A DNA stretch of 64,000 nucleotides from UBA2705 sp963977105 (lineage in GTDB: Bacteria; Pseudomonadota; Alphaproteobacteria; Micavibrionales; Micavibrionaceae). Below, one piece after another: positions 7,931 through 17,396 of this stretch; position 1 is the first letter of the stretch, and each line of letters begins with the position of its first letter. The notes beneath the pieces are model-generated. The model was not told the origin of the DNA and searched no databases. It saw only the letters and a list, made by a program, of their open reading frames with translations. The DNA lies in contig CAXBNI010000001.1 in NCBI GenBank assembly GCA_963977105.1, positions 310,001 through 374,000 of the forward strand. The letters run 5' to 3'. Position numbers and translations under genes: made by a program.

Positions 7931-9604
7931 ATGTTTGATTTACCTGTTTTATCGTTGATGACGTTCCTGCCTTTGGTTGGGGTGTTGTTCATTGTAAGTG
8001 TGCGAAGTAGCAATGAAAATGTCATTGCGCGTAATGCAAAAAACACAGCGCTGTTTACGTCATTGTTCACAGCGGCGTTAGCTGGTTATCTGGCCGTGCA
8101 ATTCGATGCTGCTGATGCAGGGTTTCAGTTTGTTGAAAAATATAGCTGGTTCCCGAATTTAGGTATTTCATACCATCTCGGCGTCGATGGCATTTCTTTA
8201 TTCTTTGTTTTGCTCTCCGCTATGCTCGTGCCGATTTGTATATTGGCAAGCTGGCATTCAATTAAGATGCGCGTCAAAGAATATATGATCGCCTTTCTTG
8301 TGCTTGAAAGCCTTATGATTGGTACGTTCTGCGCATTGGATAGCTTCCTTTTTTATGTCTTTTTTGAAGCTGTGCTTATCCCAATGTTTATTATTATTGG
8401 GGTATGGGGCGGCAAGCGCCGTGTTTATTCTGCCTATAAATTCTTCTTATATACGCTTTTGGGCTCAGTCTTAATGCTTGTTGCGCTGCTGACATTATAT
8501 GTACAGCTCGGCACAAGTGATATTCCGACATTAATGGAAAACCCTGTGACGCGTGATTTACAAATTTGGCTCTGGCTTGCTGTGTTTGCAAGCTTCGCGG
8601 TCAAGATGCCGATGTGGCCTGTCCATACATGGCTGCCTGATGCGCACGTCGAAGCGCCTACCGCGGGCTCAGTTATTTTGGCAGGTGTGTTGTTGAAAAT
8701 GGGTGGCTATGGCTTTTTGCGTTTTTCACTGCCGATGTTTCCAGAAGCGTCTGAGTTTTTTGCGCCGATGGTCTTTTGGCTCAGCGTGATTGCGATTATT
8801 TACACATCACTTGTTGCGCTTGTGCAGGAAGACATGAAAAAGCTGATTGCTTATTCATCTGTTGCGCATATGGGCTATGTGACTTTGGGTATATTTACGG
8901 CTACGACGCAAGGCATTGAAGGCGGTATATTCCAGATGATCTCACATGGTCTAATCTCTGGCGCATTATTCCTTAGTGTCGGCGTTATTTATGACCGCTT
9001 GCATACACGTGAAATTAGCCGTTATGGCGGCATTGTTAAAAACATGCCTAAATATGCGACGGTGTTTATGATCTTAATGCTCGGCTCTGTCGGTCTTCCG
9101 GGGACATCAGGCTTTGTTGGTGAGTTCTTGGTGCTGATTGGTGTGTATCAAGTTAATACATTGATCGCTGTGTTCGCGGCAACAGGTTTGATACTTGGCG
9201 CGCCGTATATGCTGTTCCTTTACCGCCGCGTTGTTTTTGGCACGCAGACAAATGATGATGCTGCAAAAATGCCTGACTTAACGAGACGTGAAATGGCATT
9301 GTTTGTGCCGTTAGTGTTGTTGGTTCTATATTTGGGTGTGTTCCCTGGTTATGTGATGGACCGTTTGCATCCGTCCGTGGATCGTTTGATCACGCTTTAT
9401 GAATCTGGACTTCAGAAGGGTGAAGAGCGCCGTTTGGCTGTTGTGGCTGCGGCTGAGATGGGCGATACTTCTGGGTATTCTGTCGCACGTATAAAACCAG
9501 CTGCAGGTCAGTACGAACAGGAAGTTACTTTTGTGCCAGCCGTTGCGCCAAACCACGGACGTGATGACAATTTACCAATGCCAATTATAAACTATAATGA
9601 ATAG
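7931..9604 (+). CDS. nuoM: NADH-quinone oxidoreductase subunit M
   Basis: Antiporter-like proton-pumping subunit of complex I. 557 residues and about 14 membrane segments. Family motifs include FFEAVLIPMFIIIGVWGG with the essential Glu, PMWPVHTWLPDAHVEAPTAG, and KKLIAYSSVAHMGYV. The C-terminal ~70 residues after the last helix form a hydrophilic tail (VDRLITLYESGLQ onward) that is longer than in E. coli. It follows nuoL by 26 bases and precedes nuoN by 11. Confidence 0.97.
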   Translation: MFDLPVLSLMTFLPLVGVLFIVSVRSSNENVIARNAKNTALFTSLFTAALAGYLAVQFDAADAGFQFVEKYSWFPNLGISYHLGVDGISLFFVLLSAMLVPICILASWHSIKMRVKEYMIAFLVLESLMIGTFCALDSFLFYVFFEAVLIPMFIIIGVWGGKRRVYSAYKFFLYTLLGSVLMLVALLTLYVQLGTSDIPTLMENPVTRDLQIWLWLAVFASFAVKMPMWPVHTWLPDAHVEAPTAGSVILAGVLLKMGGYGFLRFSLPMFPEASEFFAPMVFWLSVIAIIYTSLVALVQEDMKKLIAYSSVAHMGYVTLGIFTATTQGIEGGIFQMISHGLISGALFLSVGVIYDRLHTREISRYGGIVKNMPKYATVFMILMLGSVGLPGTSGFVGEFLVLIGVYQVNTLIAVFAATGLILGAPYMLFLYRRVVFGTQTNDDAAKMPDLTRREMALFVPLVLLVLYLGVFPGYVMDRLHPSVDRLITLYESGLQKGEERRLAVVAAAEMGDTSGYSVARIKPAAGQYEQEVTFVPAVAPNHGRDDNLPMPIINYNE

Positions 9605-9615
9605 AGCATAAGATT

Positions 9616-11061
9616 ATGAATTTGAATGATTTAGCCCCATTACATGCAGAGTTATCACTTGCTGTCCTGTCTATGATCCTTTTGATTTATGGCGTATTGC
9701 AAAAAAACGGCGAAATTGCACGTAAGGTTGCTTATGGCGGCATGATAACGTTGGTCGTCGCAGGCATGTTCCTGTTCGCATCACCGCATGATGAAAACAT
9801 ACGTCTGTTAAATGGCATGTTTATTCATGATGGCTTTGCCGTGTTTGTGAAAACGCTTATCCTTATTGGTACGGGCGCAGCGCTAATGATGTCGATACAA
9901 TATATGTATGATGAGGGCTTTGCTCGCTTTGAATATGTTGTGCTGGTTTTGCTCTCTGCGCTTGGTATGATGCTGATGGTCTCTGCTGGGAATTTGCTTG
10001 GGCTTTATATGGGGCTTGAACTTCAATCTTTATGCCTGTACGTCTTGGCATCTATTCGCCGCGATTCAATTAAATCTGCCGAAGCGGGCATGAAATACTT
10101 TGTACTTGGTGCATTGTCATCAGGTATGTTGTTATTTGGCATCTCGTTGATTTACGGCTTCACAGGCAGCATTGATTTCGTCACGATTGGTGAATATGCA
10201 TCAAGTGAAGGTGCATTAAACAATGCCGGCTTATTATTCGGTATGGTGTTTGTGCTTGCGGCGCTCGCGTTTAAAATATCTGCTGTGCCATTCCATATGT
10301 GGACGCCTGATGTTTATGAGGGTGCGCCGACAAGCGTAACGGCTTATTTCGCGATGGTGCCAAAATTGGCTGCTGTGGCGCTAATCATTCGCCTTTTGAT
10401 GGGGCCTTTTGAAAGTCTTGCCGAACAGTGGCAACAAATTATTTGGTTCATGGCGGCTGCGTCTATAATTTGGGGCGGCTTTGCAGGGATCGCGCAGACA
10501 AGTATTAAACGTATGCTTGCTTATAGCTCGATCGCCAATATTGGTTTTGCCTTAATAGGGCTTGCCTGCGTAACGGAACAAGGGATAGGCGCGACGCTCG
10601 TTTATATGACGCTTTATATGGTGATGACGGCAGGCGCATTTTGCGTTGTTCTTTATCTGCGCCGTGATGGCCTCGCCGTTGAGCGCATCGAAGACCTTGC
10701 GGGGCTATCGCATACAAACCGTTATTTGGCGTATGTTATGGCGTTCTTTATGTTTTCCATGAGCGGTATTCCACCTTTGGCGGGGTTCTTTGGTAAGCTC
10801 GTTATACTGCAGGCCGCTGTGTCTTCTGGGCTTTATGTCTTGGCTGTGATTGGCGTGTTGGGCTCAGTTGTCGCGTGTTTCTATTACTTACGGGTTATTA
10901 AGGTGATGTTCTTCGACGAAGCAGAGCAGTCTTTGGATAAGTCAGAATCTCAGGGGCGCCATATTGTTGTGACAATCTGTGCGTTGATTGCGTTGTTCTT
11001 TATTGTGAAGCCTGAGCCGCTAATAAACCTTGCGATGCACGCTGCGCAAATGATTTCTTAA
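9616..11061 (+). CDS. nuoN: NADH-quinone oxidoreductase subunit N
   Basis: Antiporter-like proton-pumping subunit of complex I. 481 residues with about 14 transmembrane helices. Key segments are GLYMGLELQSLCLYVLAS with the functional Glu, FKISAVPFHMWTPDVYEGAPT, and KRMLAYSSIANIGFALIG. Last of the nuo genes here. birA begins 6 bases later, so the vitamin and RNase genes probably share its transcript, as in other Alphaproteobacteria. Confidence 0.97.
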   Translation: MNLNDLAPLHAELSLAVLSMILLIYGVLQKNGEIARKVAYGGMITLVVAGMFLFASPHDENIRLLNGMFIHDGFAVFVKTLILIGTGAALMMSIQYMYDEGFARFEYVVLVLLSALGMMLMVSAGNLLGLYMGLELQSLCLYVLASIRRDSIKSAEAGMKYFVLGALSSGMLLFGISLIYGFTGSIDFVTIGEYASSEGALNNAGLLFGMVFVLAALAFKISAVPFHMWTPDVYEGAPTSVTAYFAMVPKLAAVALIIRLLMGPFESLAEQWQQIIWFMAAASIIWGGFAGIAQTSIKRMLAYSSIANIGFALIGLACVTEQGIGATLVYMTLYMVMTAGAFCVVLYLRRDGLAVERIEDLAGLSHTNRYLAYVMAFFMFSMSGIPPLAGFFGKLVILQAAVSSGLYVLAVIGVLGSVVACFYYLRVIKVMFFDEAEQSLDKSESQGRHIVVTICALIALFFIVKPEPLINLAMHAAQMIS

Positions 11062-11067
11062 TCTGAA

Positions 11068-11829
11068 ATGTCTAAAACATTGCATTTTAATGACTGGCGG
11101 ATACACCATTACACGGATGTATCGTCGACGCAGGATATGATCAAAACACATTTAAGTGAGGTTTCGGGCAAGACGCGCATTGCCGTGCAAGCTGATGTGC
11201 AATCATCAGGGCGCGGGCGTCACGGACGTGAATGGGTGTCACCTGAAGGTAATCTTTTTGCAACGATAGCTTTTCGCCCTGAGCGTAAACTGGCTGAGCT
11301 TGGCCTGTATGCCTATGTAACGGCTTTGGCGCTCTATGATGCGGTTCTACACTATGATGCAGGGCGCGCGGCGCAAGTCGCCCTTAAATGGCCTAATGAC
11401 CTGATGGTTAATGACCAAAAAGCAGCCGGGATCTTGATGGAACATTATTCCCATCAGGGCGGTGATTATTTATTAATTGGCCTTGGCGTTAATTTGGCGA
11501 GCGCACCAGAGGGCAAATCTGTGCTCGCACAGTGCTTTGGCGGCGTTGAAATTGAAAGCTGTGATTTTCTCAAAACATTCCTGACGACGTTTGACGTGTG
11601 GGACCAGCGCTTATCCAGCGGCGGCGCAGGCGAGGTTACGGCCGCATGGCAAGATAAAGCATGGCGTTTAGAGCAGAGTATCACAGCAAAATTAGGCGAT
11701 AAGCGTTATCAGGGAAAATTCGATTCTATTGATGATATTGGCAGCATGATTATTCAGTTGGAAAATGGCACGAAACGCCGTATAACCGCTGGGCAGCTAT
11801 ATTTTGGTGATGAAACAGACGATAATTAA
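11068..11829 (+). CDS. birA: Biotin--[acetyl-CoA-carboxylase] ligase
   Basis: Makes biotinyl-AMP and transfers biotin to carrier lysines such as AccB. 253 residues, so only the catalytic and C-terminal domains are present. There is no N-terminal winged-helix repressor domain, so it cannot act as a BirA repressor. It shows the nucleotide loop GRGRHGREW near residue 48, KWPNDLMV near residue 107 and GILME. A C-terminal SH3-like domain (MIIQLENGTKRRI) is present. The nuoN-birA-coaX-rnj arrangement is the standard alphaproteobacterial one. Confidence 0.95.
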   Translation: MSKTLHFNDWRIHHYTDVSSTQDMIKTHLSEVSGKTRIAVQADVQSSGRGRHGREWVSPEGNLFATIAFRPERKLAELGLYAYVTALALYDAVLHYDAGRAAQVALKWPNDLMVNDQKAAGILMEHYSHQGGDYLLIGLGVNLASAPEGKSVLAQCFGGVEIESCDFLKTFLTTFDVWDQRLSSGGAGEVTAAWQDKAWRLEQSITAKLGDKRYQGKFDSIDDIGSMIIQLENGTKRRITAGQLYFGDETDDN

Positions 11830-11844
11830 AGAAGAGTGCATTAT

Positions 11845-12657
11845 ATGTTCTTGGCTATAGATATTGGAAATACGCATAGCGTCTTTGCTTTCTTTGAAGG
11901 TGATGCGCTTAAAGCATTGTGGCGTTTACATACTGATGCCAAGCGTACAGCGGATGAATATAGCGCCTATCTCATGCCGCTCGCGGTTAAAGACGGCATT
12001 AATTTTTCTGCTGTGTGCGACGTATGGGTGTCCTCCGTTGTGCCTGACGTTGATGTGGAGATGAATAATCTATCGCAGAATCTTTTTGATTGCAGTGTTG
12101 TGAAAATCACACATGATGTCCTGCCACGGCTAGATGTAAAGCTGCCACGCCCAGAAGAAGTCGGTGCTGACCGCCTTGTAAACGCCGTTGCGGTACTTGA
12201 ATACTATAAAGCGCCTGCAATTGTGATTGATTTTGGTACTGCGACAACATTTGACGTTGTTGATGCGTCTGGCGCTTTTGTTGGCGGCGTTATTGCGCCG
12301 GGGGTGAATTTATCGGTGAATGCTTTATATGCAGCGGCGGCTAAATTACCAAAAATATCAATTGAGAAACCAAGCAAGGCTATCGGCGATAACACGGTAA
12401 GTGCCATGAAGTCGGGTATTTATTGGGGGTATGTTTCTATGGTTGAAGGCATGGTTAAGCGGATTACAGCGGAGCTTGATTGCGGTGTAGATAAACCAAT
12501 GATAATTGCCACGGGTGGATTGTCGAATCTAATGGCTGAGGGCCTAGAGGGCTTGGTTGATGTGGTGGACGAAGATTTGACCTTAAAGGGTTTGAAAACA
12601 ATATATAATTTGCATCTTGATAATGTGCGCAATGAACAACATAGAGTAATGAATTGA
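11845..12657 (+). CDS. coaX: Type III pantothenate kinase
   Basis: Phosphorylates pantothenate in the first step of coenzyme A synthesis. The ASKHA-fold signature is clear: DIGNTHSVF at the N-terminus, PEEVGADRLVNAVA for pantothenate and metal binding, DFGTATTFD for phosphate binding, and GGVIAPGVNLS. I chose the ATG at 11845 because GAAGAG (11831-11836) stands 8 bases upstream. A GTG at 11836 is in frame, but it overlaps that ribosome site and adds only three residues. Ends one base before the RNase J start. Confidence 0.94.
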   Translation: MFLAIDIGNTHSVFAFFEGDALKALWRLHTDAKRTADEYSAYLMPLAVKDGINFSAVCDVWVSSVVPDVDVEMNNLSQNLFDCSVVKITHDVLPRLDVKLPRPEEVGADRLVNAVAVLEYYKAPAIVIDFGTATTFDVVDASGAFVGGVIAPGVNLSVNALYAAAAKLPKISIEKPSKAIGDNTVSAMKSGIYWGYVSMVEGMVKRITAELDCGVDKPMIIATGGLSNLMAEGLEGLVDVVDEDLTLKGLKTIYNLHLDNVRNEQHRVMN

Positions 12658-12658
12658 T

Positions 12659-14356
12659 ATGAGTGAAAATAAAAAAAAGAAATACGGCCAAAGCATTGAT
12701 CCTGAGAAGTTATACTTCCTGCCCCTAGGTGGATCAGAAGAATTTGGTATAAATTTGAACCTGTATGCCTATAAGGGCAAATGGCTAGCGATTGATATCG
12801 GTATTGGCTTTGCATCGCATCGTTATCCGGGGGTGGATATTGTTGTCCCTGACCCGGCCTTTATTGTGGAGCGTAAAGATAAGCTGGTTGGTTTAGTCGT
12901 GACTCACGCCCATGAAGACCACGTTGGCGCAGTGGCACATTTATGGCCGCGTTTGCGCTGCCCAATTTACTGCACGGCGTTCACGGCTGTGATTTTAAAG
13001 AACAAAATGGCTGACCTTGGCGTGCAGGGGGCTGAGATACATATCGTGAATACGGACACTACCCTATACGACCTTCCGCCATTTAACCTTGAATTTGCGG
13101 CGGTTGCGCATTCTATCCCGCAAACGGCGGCCGTGTTGATCCGTACAGATGTTGGTAACATTGTTCATAGCGCCGATTGGAATATGGACCCTGACCCTGT
13201 TATTGATGACGGGACAGTTGAAGCGCCGTTCCGTGCGCTTGGTGATGAAGGTGTGCTGGCATATATTGGCGACAGTACGAACGCGCAGCATAAAGGGCGC
13301 GCAGGTAGCGAGAGCCTTGTTGCGGAAGGCCTTAAAAATGAATTTGCCAAGCAAAAGGGGCGCATTATCATTACGCTGTTTGCGTCTAATATTGGGCGGA
13401 TGCAATCGGTTATGCGCGCGGCGCAGGATTGTGGACGGTCTGTTTGTGTGATTGGGCGTTCATTGCTGAATATGAATGCGGCGGCTAAATCTGTTGGTTA
13501 TCTACAAGATTTGCCATCTATCATTAGCGAAGAGCGGGCCGAAGAGCTGCCGAGTGATCAAATTGTTTATGTCGTGACGGGATCTCAAGGTGAAGGGCGC
13601 GCAGCGTTGGCACGTATCACGCGCGGCGACCATCCGGCGTTAAGTTTAAGCCGTGGTGACAGCGTTATATTTTCATCAAAAGCGATACCGGGTAATGAAC
13701 GCGAAATTCATGACATGAAAAGCCTGATTGTCTCTTTTGGCGCGAAGATCGTTGACCATGTAACAAGCGATGAAGTGCTACACGTATCAGGCCACCCAAG
13801 CCGTGATGAGCTCAAAGACATGTATGAGTGGACACGCCCTGAGATTGTTATCCCTGTGCATGGCGAGCGCGTACAATTAGAAGCGCAGGCGGACTGGGCG
13901 CGTGAATGTAAAGTGCCGCAGGTACTTGTGCCGTTAAATGGGTCGTTGATTGAGTTTTCACAAAAACAGGCTCGCGTGATTGATAATATCCCAACGGGCA
14001 TATTGGCAGTAACGCCTAACGGTCTTATTCCCGGATCGCATAGGTCACTCACGCAGCGCCGCAAGTTACAATATGAAGGCGTCATCTTTATTTCTGTTGT
14101 TGTGGATCGCCGTGGGCATTTAACGAATGATCCTCAAATGAGCACACATGGTCTGATTGACCCTAGCTTTAAGGACGAGCTTGAGATTATTGAGGATATG
14201 GAAGAAGAAATTAATGAAATTATTGTCGATATGTCTGTTGATGACCGTAGCGATGATAACTTCATTGCCGAAGAAGTACGTATAGGCATTCGTAAGATGG
14301 CGACGAGAGTGTTCCGTATCCGCCCACGCGTTTTTGTGCATGTGTCGCGAGTATAG
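12659..14356 (+). CDS. rnj: Ribonuclease J
   Basis: Metallo-beta-lactamase-fold ribonuclease with 5'-3' exo- and endonuclease activity in RNA decay and rRNA maturation. 565 residues. The metal-binding motif is THAHEDH with His83, His85, Asp87 and His88. The beta-CASP domain follows (GDSTNAQHKGRAGSE and GSQGEGRAALARI), then VHVSGHPSRDELKDM and PVHGE. The C-terminal domain carries the acidic run DMEEEINEIIVDM. ATG 12659 directly follows the coaX stop, so the two are translationally coupled. Confidence 0.95.
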   Translation: MSENKKKKYGQSIDPEKLYFLPLGGSEEFGINLNLYAYKGKWLAIDIGIGFASHRYPGVDIVVPDPAFIVERKDKLVGLVVTHAHEDHVGAVAHLWPRLRCPIYCTAFTAVILKNKMADLGVQGAEIHIVNTDTTLYDLPPFNLEFAAVAHSIPQTAAVLIRTDVGNIVHSADWNMDPDPVIDDGTVEAPFRALGDEGVLAYIGDSTNAQHKGRAGSESLVAEGLKNEFAKQKGRIIITLFASNIGRMQSVMRAAQDCGRSVCVIGRSLLNMNAAAKSVGYLQDLPSIISEERAEELPSDQIVYVVTGSQGEGRAALARITRGDHPALSLSRGDSVIFSSKAIPGNEREIHDMKSLIVSFGAKIVDHVTSDEVLHVSGHPSRDELKDMYEWTRPEIVIPVHGERVQLEAQADWARECKVPQVLVPLNGSLIEFSQKQARVIDNIPTGILAVTPNGLIPGSHRSLTQRRKLQYEGVIFISVVVDRRGHLTNDPQMSTHGLIDPSFKDELEIIEDMEEEINEIIVDMSVDDRSDDNFIAEEVRIGIRKMATRVFRIRPRVFVHVSRV

Positions 14357-14387
14357 AGCTGTATAGCAGTAAGAAGGCAGTAAAAAT

Positions 14388-14651
14388 ATGGATTTTTTAT
14401 CAGGCGTTGTTGTTTTTTTGATGATTTGGTGGACGGCTTTGTTTGTCATGCTGCCATGGGGGAACAGGGCACCTGAAGAAGATGAAGCGGTTGAAGGTCA
14501 AGTCATGAGCGCGCCTGTCGTGCCGAACTTGAAAAAGAAATTCATAGCGACAACGCTGCTGACTATCGTTCTGTGGTGCATTGTTGCATATCTGATCCAT
14601 ATTAACTTCATTGATTTCCTTGGCATGAGCGAGAAAATGATGGCGCGCTGA
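14388..14651 (+). CDS. DUF1467 family small membrane protein
   Basis: 87 residues with two transmembrane helices (about 3-23 and 50-72). It matches the DUF1467 family found after rnj across Alphaproteobacteria: FLMIWWTALFVMLPWGNR, a short acidic loop, and KKFIATTLLTIVLWCIVAYL. Function is unknown. An AAGAAGG ribosome site precedes the ATG. In relatives proS normally follows directly; here two unknown genes intervene. Confidence 0.9.
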   Translation: MDFLSGVVVFLMIWWTALFVMLPWGNRAPEEDEAVEGQVMSAPVVPNLKKKFIATTLLTIVLWCIVAYLIHINFIDFLGMSEKMMAR

Positions 14652-14708
14652 TTAGCGGTTCTTTAATATTTTTCTTATATGATAGGCAATATCTAATGGG
14701 GAAAGGCT

Positions 14709-15458
14709 ATGAGTGATCTAGATACAGAGATGAACGTTATTGCTGATATGCTGATATCAGGGCATAGCATTGACTTCATGGCGATACGCAGCCCAGAGCG
14801 CTTGAATGAGATCCTCAAAGAACGTGGCGTTGATTTGGGTAATCAGGCCTATGTGAATGAGGCTGGTGAGTACTGCGTAGTTGATAACCTTGATGACATT
14901 TGGTCAATAGTGGAACAGGGGCCAGTATCTTCTGGTGCAGGGCAAGGTAAGCCGTCAAATGCTGAAAATCTATTAAGTGATGAGCAGGTCAAAGACGTTG
15001 GCTTTAAACGCAGCTTTATACGAGAGCATGTGAGCGGTAAACTTGCTGAATATGATGAAGAGACCGCAGGTAATGCTGTGCATGCCATTATCAGTGATGA
15101 TACGCACCCATACCATGAAGCCGCGGCGTCATATTTCGCAGGTAAATTGGATGAGCTTGAAGAGTCTTTACAGAATTATGTTGCTATTGAGCTGAAAGAT
15201 TACCCAGAAGAATACCGTCAGCAGTTCTTGAACGAAGAAACTGACAATCTGCAAAGCTCTATGAGGATTTATTACGATATTGTTGAGGATTACAGGCAGG
15301 CGCAACAAGACGCGCCGGATTCAAGCGAAGCGCTTGACGTCGTAATGGCAGGAAAAGAAGCCATACTGTCTCAAGTGAGCGAGAGGCAGGGTGTAGAGGT
15401 GCGACCCCCTCCACAACCCATACAAGGGACAATTAATCTTGATAAATTTAATATGTAG
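14709..15458 (+). CDS. Unknown acidic soluble protein
   Basis: 249 residues, strongly acidic, with no signal peptide or membrane segment, and no family recognised. Most of the sequence looks helical (FKRSFIREHVSGKLAEYDEE and DELEESLQNYVAIELKDYPE), ending with a Pro-rich patch (RPPPQPI). A GGGGAAAGG ribosome site precedes the ATG. It overlaps the next gene by 20 bases, so the two are likely coexpressed. It sits between the DUF1467 gene and proS, which are adjacent in most relatives, so it is an insertion in a conserved block. Confidence 0.75.
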   Translation: MSDLDTEMNVIADMLISGHSIDFMAIRSPERLNEILKERGVDLGNQAYVNEAGEYCVVDNLDDIWSIVEQGPVSSGAGQGKPSNAENLLSDEQVKDVGFKRSFIREHVSGKLAEYDEETAGNAVHAIISDDTHPYHEAAASYFAGKLDELEESLQNYVAIELKDYPEEYRQQFLNEETDNLQSSMRIYYDIVEDYRQAQQDAPDSSEALDVVMAGKEAILSQVSERQGVEVRPPPQPIQGTINLDKFNM

Positions 15459-15867
15459 GCGTGCGATCCTTGCTAGTGGCTGTGTAATGTTACTCAGTAG
15501 TGGTTCTTATGCATTGGCAGAGGGCGTGAATGACGAGCGTGCTGACGCGAGCCTTATAGCTGTTTGTGCGTTGCTACAGGAAGACCCGACAAAAGTCGAA
15601 GGCGTTCCGCCCGCGGATTACGTGGCGGGCGTTGATGCATATGGACGCAGCGTCACGCCTGCACATGGTGATGGCCCCGCGCCGCAAAGTTACAGCCTTA
15701 ATTTTTCAATTGATGTTGCTAAGCGCTATATGGATATGCCAGAGGGGGTAGAGATGCACTCCAGCGTTATTCCGCTTGAAATATCTCCTTATGGGCAAGT
15801 TTCGCTCGGCGATGCAGACCGCACACAAGAATTCCGTGCCCTATGTGCAGAACACTATAGACAATAG
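15439..15867 (+). CDS. Unknown small exported protein
   Basis: 142 residues. The TTG start at 15439 is chosen because AAGGGA (15424-15429) lies 9 bases upstream and because it yields a complete signal peptide: CRR near residue 6, a hydrophobic core, and cleavage near ALA (residue 27). An ATG at 15487 would remove the basic N-terminus. The mature part is about 115 residues with two Cys, one near each end (VCALLQ and ALCAEHY), that could form a disulfide. No family is recognised. It overlaps the end of the preceding acidic protein gene. Confidence 0.65.
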   Translation: MINLICRRAILASGCVMLLSSGSYALAEGVNDERADASLIAVCALLQEDPTKVEGVPPADYVAGVDAYGRSVTPAHGDGPAPQSYSLNFSIDVAKRYMDMPEGVEMHSSVIPLEISPYGQVSLGDADRTQEFRALCAEHYRQ

Positions 15868-15940
15868 CCGAGAGCATTAGTACATTCACTCTTTAGAATT
15901 TGGCCTGATTTTCAGGCGTCGTTTCAGGAGTTAATGAGCA

Positions 15941-17395
15941 ATGGCGAAAAAAGCGCGTACAGCAATCACCCCAACGCGGGCAGAAGATTTCCCACTATGG
16001 TATCAAGAGGTCGTTAAAGCGGCTGATATGGCTGAAAATTCGCCTGTGCGTGGCTGTATGATTATTAAACCCTATGGTTATGCGCTATGGGAGAACATGC
16101 AGCGTGTCTTTGATGGCATGATTAAATCTGTCGGCGTTGAAAATGCGTATTTCCCTTTGCTTATTCCATTAAGGTTTATTGCTAAAGAAGCTGACCATAT
16201 TGATGGTTTTGCCAAAGAATGCGCGGTTGTTACACATCACCGCCTAGAAGCCAATGCAGAAGGCAAACTTGTCCCAGCAGGGGAGCTTGAAGAACCTTAT
16301 GTTATTCGGCCAACGTCAGAAACGATTATCGGCGATTCTATGTCGCGCTGGGTGCAGTCTTATCGCGACTTACCATTAAAGCTGAACCAGTGGTGTAACG
16401 TCATGCGCTGGGAAATGCGTACACGCTTATTCCTCAGAACATCAGAATTTTTGTGGCAAGAAGGTCATAACTGTTTCGCGACAGCTGAAGAAGCACGCGA
16501 AGATGCGTTATTGATGCAAGAAAAATACCGCGAATTTGTTGAAGATTATCTCGCTTTACCTGTGATTAAGGGTGAAAAGACCGATGATGAGCGCTTCCCG
16601 GGCGCTGATGCGACATTTACCATCGAAGCGATGATGCAAGATGGTAAAGCGCTGCAGGCCGGTACGTCGCATGATTTGGGGCAAAACTTTTCAAAAAGTA
16701 GTGAAATTACCTTCCAAGGCCGCGATGGCAATGAACATCACGCACACACAACATCATGGGGCATTTCAACGCGCCTTGTTGGTGGCATGATTATGACGCA
16801 TGCGGATGACGATGGCATGAAGATGCCGCCGCGCGTTGCGCCGCATCAGGTCACGATCATTCCGATTGTAAAGGGTGATACGGATGAGGCGGCTTTGTTT
16901 GCTTATACAGACGAAATTGCAGCGAAGCTCCGCGCCAATGAGGTGCGTGTCCATATTGATAAGCGTGAAGAAACAACGCCGAATAAAATGTGGGAATGCA
17001 TTAAAAAAGGCGTACCGATCCGCGTTGAAGTCGGCAGCCGTGAAATGGAGAGCGGAGAGCTTACCCATGTAAGGCGTGATATTGGCCGCGATTCCAAAGA
17101 AACATGCAGCGTTGATGATTTTGCCGCGAAGGCCGCAGACATTTTAGAAGACATTCAAAGCGCGATGTTTAAAACGGCGCAGGATTTCTTACTTGGCAAC
17201 ATCCATGACAAATCATCGCTTGATGATGTACGCAGTTTCTTTGCTGATGATGCGAATGTTGGTTTTTGTAAAATTGATGCCGCGCTTTGGGGCACGGATG
17301 CATTTAACGCGCTTTGTGATGAATTTTCATTAACGCCGCGCTGTAAGCCACTTGATGATGGCGGCAAAACGGTTCTTATTGGGAAGTCTTACTAA
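15941..17395 (+). CDS. proS: Prolyl-tRNA synthetase, archaeal/Thermus type
   Basis: Charges tRNA-Pro with proline (class II synthetase). 484 residues. The motif 2 region RWEMRTRLFLRTSEFLWQEGH (about 156-176), RPTSETIIGDSM and the C-terminal domain ending VLIGKSY belong to the eukaryote/archaea-like ProRS class, also found in Thermus. The INS editing insert of the E. coli type is missing, and the protein is longer than the roughly 440-residue mini-ProRS usual in Alphaproteobacteria. It nevertheless sits at the normal proS position, directly before lolC (one base apart), which suggests replacement in place. Confidence 0.95.
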   Translation: MAKKARTAITPTRAEDFPLWYQEVVKAADMAENSPVRGCMIIKPYGYALWENMQRVFDGMIKSVGVENAYFPLLIPLRFIAKEADHIDGFAKECAVVTHHRLEANAEGKLVPAGELEEPYVIRPTSETIIGDSMSRWVQSYRDLPLKLNQWCNVMRWEMRTRLFLRTSEFLWQEGHNCFATAEEAREDALLMQEKYREFVEDYLALPVIKGEKTDDERFPGADATFTIEAMMQDGKALQAGTSHDLGQNFSKSSEITFQGRDGNEHHAHTTSWGISTRLVGGMIMTHADDDGMKMPPRVAPHQVTIIPIVKGDTDEAALFAYTDEIAAKLRANEVRVHIDKREETTPNKMWECIKKGVPIRVEVGSREMESGELTHVRRDIGRDSKETCSVDDFAAKAADILEDIQSAMFKTAQDFLLGNIHDKSSLDDVRSFFADDANVGFCKIDAALWGTDAFNALCDEFSLTPRCKPLDDGGKTVLIGKSY

Positions 17396-17396
17396 T

